Assembly (NCBI GenBank): GCA_032158295.1
Contig: CM063263.1
Span: 7,870,501 to 7,934,500, forward strand
Reading direction: 5' to 3'
Origin: Pycnopodia helianthoides
Taxonomy: Eukaryota; Echinodermata; Asteroidea; Forcipulatida; Asteriidae
DNA length: 64,000 nt
Shown here: positions 56,434-64,000 of the stretch, in pieces
Layout of the letters: each line of letters begins with the position of its first letter
Numbering within the stretch: position 1 is the stretch's first letter
Made by a program: the position numbers and the translations under genes
The notes under the pieces: model-generated
Told to the model about the DNA's origin: nothing
Databases searched by the model: none
What the model saw: only the letters and a program-made list of their open reading frames with translations

Positions 56434-57503
56434 TAATAAGCACGCAAGGCAGGGTACCAATTTGCAAAACAAAATCTGCTAAGCACAGAGAACTTTTACT
56501 TGGTGGAAACAGGTTCAAAATGCCATGTGATGTATATTTTTTTGTCACTGGTTCCCTGGTAATTTCTGCTAAGAACATAAATCAATGAGCAGCATCTTCA
56601 GCTTAGAAGATGGGTGGATATCGGCCTTGGTGCCCGCGTCGGATAAAAGCTTGACCAATTGTTTTTGCTAAGCAGCGACGGACACCAGTCATTAACAATG
56701 TGAATGACCTGACATTTTGGCGGGTAACCTCTTTCTGCTTACCAATACTTTTCTGTGCTTAGCAGATTTGAAGACCAGCTTTAATGAAATTGCGGTCGTG
56801 TTGAAAACTTTTTCTGTTGTAGAATTTTATCAATTTTGTTCTTCCGCTTAAAATGCTGTAACCAAAAGAAATCCGGAAGGAACAATAGTCTGACACCTTT
56901 TCAGTATACGGGATGTCAGTATGTGTTAGAATACGGGGTACAGGGAACGTGACAAATGGAAGCAATGGCATAATCAGACCACGGTTACTTTAGAAGAGTT
57001 TTTGTCGGGACTAACATTCGCCAAAGAAGAATTGCCAAAGCATTTCAGAGACGGACCTGCGATTAGTTACATTTTTGTGTGCACTACATAACTAAGATGC
57101 AAATGTCTGTCATCTTCAGGAAAGATATCGGGTAACATGTTCTCCCTAGAAGTATTATTTATTATGATAATTTTCCCCCGAGTGTGTACCTTCTTTGACG
57201 ACTTCTGTTTTCCAAGTGCCACATTTTAGTCCAAACAGTCAACAATAACAACAAAAAATGATGTAAATTAGAGTTTAACTATTTATCTTGTACCCACCCC
57301 CGCATTACTTAAAAGCAAGTTTGCACTTTTGGTGAAAGGAAAAATGTCTATGAGGTTTTTGAAACGGTTGCTCGTTTGTGAAGCCCCACGCCAAAATCGC
57401 ACTTTAAGAGTGGAGACAACTGAAGAGTCGGCCATTATATCAATGTGATGTAAAATCTGCTCCGCGTAGTAGAACAAACAGCAAGACAAGTTCTGTAAAG
57501 AAC

Positions 57504-57598
57504 AAAATCTACACAGCAAAGTAGATAATTATACACATGGCGTTACCGCAAACCGAAAATATACAGTGTATAATTATCTACTTTGCTGTGTAGATTTT
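57504..57598. repeat. Perfect 33-bp-arm hairpin
   Basis: 57504-57536 (AAAATCTACACAGCAAAGTA then GATAATTATACAC) is exactly inverted at 57566-57598, with a 29-bp loop. It could be a recent MITE-like element or an RNA hairpin. Confidence 0.85.
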
Positions 57599-57599
57599 A

Positions 57600-58383
57600 T
57601 ACAGTGATGTGATATCTTAAACATTCTATGTTTGTAAGTTGACTTACAACACAGGCCCCAATTAGGTGACATTTGAAAGATCTCTTATTCTCATCTATTT
57701 GATGAGCAAATAAACCCAGTTTTGAGGTTTGGAAAGAAGAGCCTAGTTTTAGCAAGGAGCGTTGCATTTTATTGGCACAAGATTACGGCGCATGTGAAAC
57801 AGTGGACGTAGCTGAAGCTGGACCACTGCATTTGGCTATAAATTTAAAAAAAAATAAAAAAAGTCGTAACATTTTGTTGTGTCGGTGCAAAAACGTTGTA
57901 GCTCCTAAAATAGCACTTACATTATGCGCAAGTTTGAAATTGTCAAAGTGTCGTATCTCGCTTGAAATAGCCCCGGATGTACCCCAAAATATTTTAAAAA
58001 GTACGTGCCGAGATATGAAGTTTTTTACACGAAGCATTTTCATGCGAGATGCAACATTTTTGCAAAATCGAGATGCAGCGTTTTTGCACTGGCGCAACGA
58101 TTTTACAGTTTTGTCACAGAATTTCCACATGAATTACATTAAGAAATAAAAAAATGTTTACCAAAAGTGTATTACGGGCGATAAAAGTATCTTGTAAATA
58201 TGTAAATATATACGGAAGAAAAAGTAGGAAAGAAGAGGTGAAAACAGGTTTGAAGGTTGAAATGCAACCCTAGATTATGAAGACGCTATTAATTATATAT
58301 AATCATGTGTTTAAAGACCCTCACCACACGCCCCTTTATCTAATTAGCAAAAAATTGCTTGAGAATTACTTAATTTAAAATTC
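57600..58383. other. Unassigned, with an ORF lacking recognisable motifs
   Basis: A 125-codon plus-strand frame (57772-58149) and an overlapping minus frame are open. Both consist of low-complexity GATGCARCRTTTTTGCA-type repeats, so I do not call a gene. Confidence 0.35.
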
Positions 58384-58685
58384 AGGGTCCCATGTTGGAG
58401 AGCTGGTTGGCACACATATATGCTAAGCGTAGAGAAAATGCCGGTAAGCAGAAATAGGTTACCAGCTAGAGTGCCATTTAATTGAAATCTGTGTCTTGAC
58501 TGGTTCCCTGGTTGCCTGACATCGGGGCCTGATTTCAAAGAGCTGCTTAACAAATTTCTGCTGAGCGAAAAATTAGTAGGAAACCAGTCACAAATGGCAC
58601 AAATGAAATGAAATTTGGGCTGGTAACCATACTTTGGTAAGCAGAATTGTTTTGTGCTTAAGCAGCTCTATGAAATTGGGCCACG
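58384..58685. mobile_element. GGGCC/TTTCATAGAGCTGC family copy
   Basis: Contains GCTTAAGCAGCTCTATGAAA and TTGGGCC at the right end, and the half-palindrome TTTCAAAGAGCTGCTTAA in the middle. This suggests two overlapping or rearranged units of the 46.2/47.3-kb family. Confidence 0.5.
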
Positions 58686-60244
58686 GCCCAAGTCACCCAT
58701 CAGCCTTAAAAAGATGCATCACCAAAATTGATGATATTAAATAAACTTTATCTTAGAAAGCTATTTGCCCTTAGACCAGAAAGTTACAAACTTTCAAATG
58801 AAGCATTGAACAAAAAGCTGTTCAGTATTACTGATAGAGAACAATCTAAGGAATAAACTGAGTTATTGTCGGGACCTGACGTAACCAGAAGTGATGTACT
58901 TGAAGCAATTTCCACACTACAAGTATTTCATTCATTGCACGCGGCATACTTTTTTTTAAGGTACATCGTCTTTTTATTCAGAGGAAAATTGGTCTTTTGG
59001 TGAAAAATGAGCGATGCAACTTGACCCCCCTTTCCCTGGCCCACTTTGAAAGACTGCCGAGGTTGGGTATTGCCGAGTCCCTAGATTTGCTCGAAAGCTG
59101 AAATGGTTTTACCAATCAAGGCATTGTCAAGCAGCTCTCTGAAATTTGGCCTCACAGGGTCTTTGTTTAAACTGACTCTCTCCCCACTAATATTAACTTC
59201 ACAATTGTCCACTGTTTAAATGTTAATGTATCTCTTTGTTTGAAGAGCAGTAACAAACATTTCCTCTGGCTGTTTTAGAGAAATTGGCTGATCCGTTATG
59301 TGTCCGTCCCCCGTCCCCCCACCACTGCTGCCTAGCACAGGTTTTTGAATGAGTAACACACTGCTTCACGGCATGTCCCCTCGATCATCAAACACTACCG
59401 TCCAAACACAAGCAGTTTGTTGCACTTGTAAGACCTGTGCCGCGGTCATGGTTGGGTATTGTCAGTACATCCAGGGGTGGAGCTTAATGGATCAGTCGAT
59501 TGTGACCATGGGGGAAGTAGGCCTTGAAGGGGCAAGGCTGCTATTCTGGAGAATGGAATCTTCCATTTATGTTGAATATCCTTATTTCTAAATATATTGT
59601 TCCTTTTTTTGAAGAAGCACTGTGGCTAGACAGGAGTTTTGGCTGCCATGAAATTACAGTCAACCTTATACGACTCGCACAAAAAATTGGGACAGATTTG
59701 AAGAATCCTTCAGGGATACCAAGCCTACAGATATTTGTCTACGACTGTGAAATTGTTCAGTTCTTGTTTGTCGTTGGTTTAAATGTGTTTGAACTACTGG
59801 GCACTTTGTCGGATCATTAACTGTGACTTGTTCCTGAAGAAGCAAGGACTAAGTTGCTGAAAAGCATTTATTTTATTTTTTATCACTTGGAAGCTTTAAA
59901 ATTGTTTTAAATGGGTCGCTTTTGAAGAACTGTGATTTTATAGGCCCATCATGAAACCATTGGGCTTCGGCTCTGGCTTAGGCCTTGTCGGAATAAGTGG
60001 CTACGGCTGGATTGCTGCATTGTCTAGGACGTACTAAGCAACACCCTTATCATGAGTGGCAGCCGTAGCTGTAGCCGCCAATTTGGACGGCCTTGGGCTT
60101 TGTCAGTTTATTTTGAGTACAAGTGCTGTCAGTTTGAGGTTTTTCAAACTACATGTAGTTGCCAGAACCTAACTCGGAGTCAAAGCTGAAGTGGTGGTTT
60201 TTAAAAGTGCCATAGTCTACATGAGTGTTAAGGGCATCCTTTTA
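58686..60244. other. Unannotated sequence
   Basis: Short open frames at 59349-59820 have no recognised domain or splice context. No RNA gene was recognised. Confidence 0.35.
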
Positions 60245-60425
60245 CAGAGCTTTACACTGAAATATACGTAGCACCTAAAGATTTTGCTTAGCATGATCAG
60301 GTTACCAGCCAAACAGCTACAGAGTATAAACCTGTTTGCTACTGGTGCCCCCGAAATTGTTTTTGCTTTGAAAGTCAACATAGGTAAGCAAAGCTTTTGT
60401 GCAGAGTAGCTCTATAAGGTTTGGC
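60245..60425. mobile_element. Diverged GGGCC/AGAGCT family copy
   Basis: GTTACCAGCCAAAC, GCTTAGCATGATCAGG and the GTAGCTCTATAAGGTTTGGCC right edge match the family pattern loosely. Confidence 0.4.
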
Positions 60426-60540
60426 CAAGGAGAATTTAAAGATGTTAATATAAAAGTCAAAATGTTTATTTTTCGTACTTGAGTCCGAGTTAAAGAGGAA
60501 CATGTCACATTTTAAAATGACATTGAGTCTACTTCTAGAA

Positions 60541-60585
60541 CTATGAGGTTTGATCCGCTATCGTCTAGCGGATCGAACCTCATAG
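60541..60585. repeat. 19-bp-arm hairpin
   Basis: CTATGAGGTTTGATCCGCT and AGCGGATCGAACCTCATAG pair at 18 of 19 positions, with the remaining pair a G-U if transcribed; the loop is 7 nt. Confidence 0.8.
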
Positions 60586-61147
60586 CTCTAAGAGTAACAT
60601 TAAGTCTACCTTAACCTACATCTTTTACATATGTATGTATTTTGTAAGTTATGTTTTGTCGTCTGTGTAAACCTAATAAATTGAACACCACTAATTGTTC
60701 CCATAATGTAAACTTGGCTCATAAACAATTTGTTAAGGGAAGAGGCGGCCATTTTGTCTTGAAGTTCTGTAAGAACTGTAGAAATAGACTGTGGAGAATG
60801 CTGAGCTCAGTGTTGGCTTTGGGCATGCCTGTATTCGGTTTCTTGGAACATTTGCAGAACTTTTTCTATGGTTTCAAGCCAGTAAGTTCTCAATTTACAC
60901 TCGAGAAAAAAAGAATAATAACAATTCATCAAACAAAATTGAAAATACATTTGTAAGTGTAAACACTTTAGCTCTACCAATTATTAATGTGGAACTCCTC
61001 TCCTCGAATGGACAGACATTCTTGGTTGTGGTAAATTGTCCCTTTTTGACCCAGCAGTGTGTTTATTTACAAATGGAAAGCGCCCTCTAGTGGTTATTTT
61101 GATGAAAACTCCCTCTAGTGGCACAAATTTTATCAACAAATTCTGTA

Positions 61148-62345
61148 GCCCGAACATCTGACGTCACACTTCGAGGCTCGTGTGTTTGGAGGAATCCTGA
61201 CAAACGCACCTTTGACCTCGCATCCCATTGCGGTCTTGCAGATAGGGGGACCAGTTGGACAGGGAACCAGTAGCAGTGACCATCTCTTTGACTAATAGAC
61301 CGGTGCCTGTCCTTATCCTTGTGGATAAAGGACAGCGTACCAGTCTACAAATTCTGGAGCGCCCTCTATAGTTCATTATTTAACAGCACAAGTCAAAAAG
61401 ACAGCCCAAGTTTTATGGAGATTCACTCATATACCAGTATGAATAATTACTTTCTCCCCACTCTTAAGTCCTGAATTTCCGATCCTCCTAAGCAGAACAA
61501 ATTTCCCTGTCCCAAAATTGTTGTATCCCTTGATGCGTTCACTGCCTCGCATAATCTTCCAAAAGGGTTGGGCCTAAATCCAACATGGCCCAGTTTTATA
61601 AAGCTGTTGGGTAGATGATACTGCTGTCACATGATTCGGGACAAGCTTTTGCGTAGTTTGAAGAGACGGTGAACACCCATACACAATTCTGAATGAATGT
61701 GTACGGCACAATGGTACCAGGGTTTGCTCATCTGGAGGTTGCTATACAAAAGCTTGCCCCGAACCATTTGACATAGCAACTGTCTCTATAGTCTGAGGAA
61801 TTCAAATTTAAGCAAGAACTTGTGACTAAGCAGTCATTGTACAAGACTTTATTCAAACCTAACTCCCAAACGGCTTATTTAAAGGAATTTTTGCTGTTTA
61901 CCCGTTTCTGCTAAGCAAGAATTGTCTGTGCTTCGCAAGTTTTTGTGCTTAAAGGCTTTATGAAATTGGGCCAAGGTTTTCAGGAAAGCTAGGTGGCAGC
62001 AGAATAAATCTATTGTTCTTAATATGTGCGCAGTCAGAACTCCCTAAACACTGGAAATTTACCATGTATGTCTGCTGCCACCTAGAGACTCAAAGTCTCC
62101 AATCAGGCTGCAGGAAGGTGAGCAAATTTCATGGTAGACTGGTCCCAGACAGGCACCGGTCTATATTACGGTAATGTACATCCTATATATAACTACATGT
62201 ATATGGTAATGTATATTCGTTCATACAATAGACTACCATGTGAATGGGATGTGAGGTCAAAGGTGCGTTTGTCAGGATCCCTCCAAATGCTCAAAGCCGG
62301 TCTCTGGCGTTAAACATGAGCCTCGAAGTGTGACGTCAGATGGCT
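61148..62345. repeat. Pair of inverted ~200-bp repeats
   Basis: 61148-61380 (TCTGACGTCACACTTCGAGG, AAACGCACCTTTGACCTC, AATAGACCGGTGCCTGTC) is inverted at about 62125-62345 (CTCGAAGTGTGACGTCAGA at the far end). They may be the two ends of one 1.2-kb element containing an AGAGCTGC-family insertion (61586-61975). Confidence 0.5.
61586..61975. mobile_element. GGCCCA-ended MITE family copy with a 2651-2997-like interior
   Basis: GGCCCAGTTTTATAAAGCTG at the left and TTTATGAAATTGGGCC at the right are the family ends. The interior (CTGGAGGTTGCTATACA) matches 2651-2997, so one element was inserted into the other. Confidence 0.5.
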
Positions 62346-63399
62346 CTGCTTTACCGCAGAATGATGCATTTATGGCCCACTGACTAACATGCTTCACAGG
62401 GTGCCGTAAGCGCAGAAACCCATGAAATTGGACTTCGGGGCTGGCACAAGGGGAGGGGTGTGGCTTACAACTGAGGGGTGCATCTTTATTGCATTACCAT
62501 TTCAACACCTTTTATCAAAAAACAAACAAACAACGGAGACACCACTATTCTGTTAACTTCACTTGCAAGCGTTTTTATTTCAATCAATATTAAGCTGTAT
62601 GGCACACAAGAAAAGACGGTCAATAAATTATACTGAACTGTACATGAAAGTGCTTGATATATTCCATTGTACAAAGGAATGTATCTGTAGTTGTTTTTGG
62701 TTAGGGGGAATGTATGCTCATAATATTGAGGTGAAGAAAATGGGCTTCATCCTAAATTTGAATAACTGTTTACATTTACTTGCCTCAATAGACGGTGCAA
62801 GTCTCGCGCTAGTTCAAACATTGTTGGGACCACTTTCGTCCGATGTACACTGCTTGAACTTGTGAAGGAAACAAACTCACAGGTCCAAATATTCAAGTAC
62901 GAGCAAGACTTGCACGATCTATGGAGGATTTTGTAACAGAAAACTTGCATTCACAGAAATGCACTGACATAGATTGTTACCAATATACGCCATCTTTATG
63001 GGCAACTTGGTTTTTGGCTTTGAGCTGCGTCATAAATGGTTCTTATTTTTTTGGGTTGCAGGGAAGAGGTTCATCGACTAATCTTGTAAGGAATTTGATG
63101 AAGTTCCTGCATGCCGCGTGCGATATGTTAATGCATAATGCATAGTTGTGGGTTCAAATAAACAATTTAATCGTTGCCTGTTAAGATGGCCGACATTACA
63201 CTGTCTGGCAAACTGCCCAGCAACGACTGTTGATAAATGAACCTATTGTAGTTAGTCTTTCCCATGAAATCTATTAATTACTTTCACGCATGCGTAGACA
63301 CTATCGGTTGGTAAACGCCATAGTGCTGTGAACTAAACAAACATGTAAGCGTCGCGCCACCATCAGCCGTGCGATGTTCACTCATTTTGCTCCACCAGT

Positions 63400-63474
63400 A
63401 GTGCGAGTGTGCATGCGCGATGTGCAATTTGCATATTTCCGGGAAAGGCCCATCCCTAAGCAATCAAAAATCAG
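63400..63474 (+). promoter_or_regulatory. Possible promoter and non-coding first exon
   Basis: A CpG-richer stretch has GTGCATGCGCGATGTG (NRF1-like), ATTTGCAT (octamer) and TTTCCGGGAAA (ETS/STAT-like), followed by a good donor, TCAG|gtaagt at 63475. Upstream, AAGATGGCCGACAT at 63185 is YY1-like. No downstream exon lies within the window, so this is tentative. Confidence 0.3.
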
Positions 63475-63553
63475 GTAAGTTGCAAAAGCAAAGAGAATTT
63501 AATTCATGGGAGAACAGCGGCCAAATGTTTGGGTCAAGGATATTTGCTGGGCA

Positions 63554-63907
63554 TTAAAGGTACACGTTGCCCTGAATCGGCCGAGTTGGTCTATAAAAAG
63601 CATTTGTAAACCGTTTGTTATAAAATGCATAGGTTAGAAAGATATTTTAAAAGTAGAATACAATGATCCACACAAATATGCCTCAAAATTGCGTGGTTTT
63701 CCTTTTACATCGTGAACTAACACAGTCGGCCATTTTATGGAGTCAAAATTTTGACTCCACAAAATGGCCGACTATGAGGCATATTTGTGTGGATCATTGT
63801 ATTCTACTTTTAAAACATCTTTCTAACCATCATGCATTTCATAACAAGCGGTTACAAATGCTTTTTATAGACCAACTCAACCGATCCAAGGCAACGTGTA
63901 CCTTTAA
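63554..63907. mobile_element. TTAAAGGTACACGTTGCC near-perfect palindrome MITE
   Basis: Left TTAAAGGTACACGTTGCC and right GGCAACGTGTACCTTTAA are exact. Almost the full 354 bp folds back, with the centre at GTCAAAATTTTGAC near 63740-63760. An older relative lies at 13086-13400. Confidence 0.8.
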
Positions 63908-64000
63908 CTTCCCCTGTGAAGTACGAACCTAGGTCTTATAGCTTTGAGTTAAAAATCAAGAATTACTAACTGGGATTTAAAAACAAATTATAATTATAAA

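Noticed and set aside
57772..58149. 125-codon plus-strand ORF
   Set aside because: Repetitive GATGCA/TTTTTGCA content with an equally open minus frame; no domain recognised.

Overview
This is eukaryotic, AT-rich, intron- and transposon-dense DNA from an animal. The SUMO-protease gene reads closely like deuterostome SENP1. Several repeat families look like ones I associate with echinoderm genomes, for example elements ending in a GGGCCCAATTTCATAGAGCTGC-type motif and TTAAAGGCAC-type MITEs. My best guess is an echinoderm, probably a sea star. That is recall and inference, not a database result.

Three protein-coding genes can be modelled exon by exon. Two tandem paralogues of hydroxylysine kinase (HYKK/AGPHD1, APH-fold kinases) lie on the minus strand at 10029-15356 (copy A) and 35745-40420 (copy B). 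Each has four exons with identical intron phases (1, 0, 1). A 16-exon SENP1/2-type SUMO protease lies on the plus strand at 41919-55351, head to head with HYKK copy B. All its intron phases agree, but exon 13 lacks one base in a C run just before the catalytic His codon, so the frame is broken as given. A possible 3' end of an unrecognised gene lies at 475-1098, and a possible promoter with a first exon lies at about 63400-63474.

The rest is mobile and repetitive DNA. In order: several small inverted-repeat elements (2.3-4 kb); a Penelope-like element with a GIY-YIG-type C-terminus and a 14-bp target duplication (6.1-6.9 kb); MITEs inside the HYKK-A introns; a 2.2-kb 16-bp minisatellite just upstream of HYKK-A (15.5-17.7 kb); a second Penelope fragment abutting a degenerate DIRS-like retroelement (17.9-20.6 kb); and a head-to-tail block of Helitron-like units (21-29.4 kb), one of which holds a gene-like spliced insert. 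Next come two LINE remnants, a nested pair of DNA-transposon MITEs whose inner member has 42-bp repeat arms (31.3-32.7 kb), and an ~820-bp tandem triplication that carries the 3' end of HYKK-B (33.7-35.8 kb). A 34-bp minisatellite that copied a HYKK-B splice donor lies at 39.7-40.0 kb. SENP introns hold a CGATCG-rich MITE, a 359-bp palindrome, tRNA-derived SINEs and an internally deleted piggyBac element. The right end (55.4-64 kb) is mostly repeat-derived, with two near-perfect hairpins.

Functionally, HYKK phosphorylates 5-hydroxylysine from collagen breakdown, and SENP1/2 matures SUMO and removes it from targets. No functional link between them is implied beyond possible shared regulatory DNA between the divergent HYKK-B and SENP starts. 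I see no CRISPR array, no rRNA gene and no intact tRNA gene.
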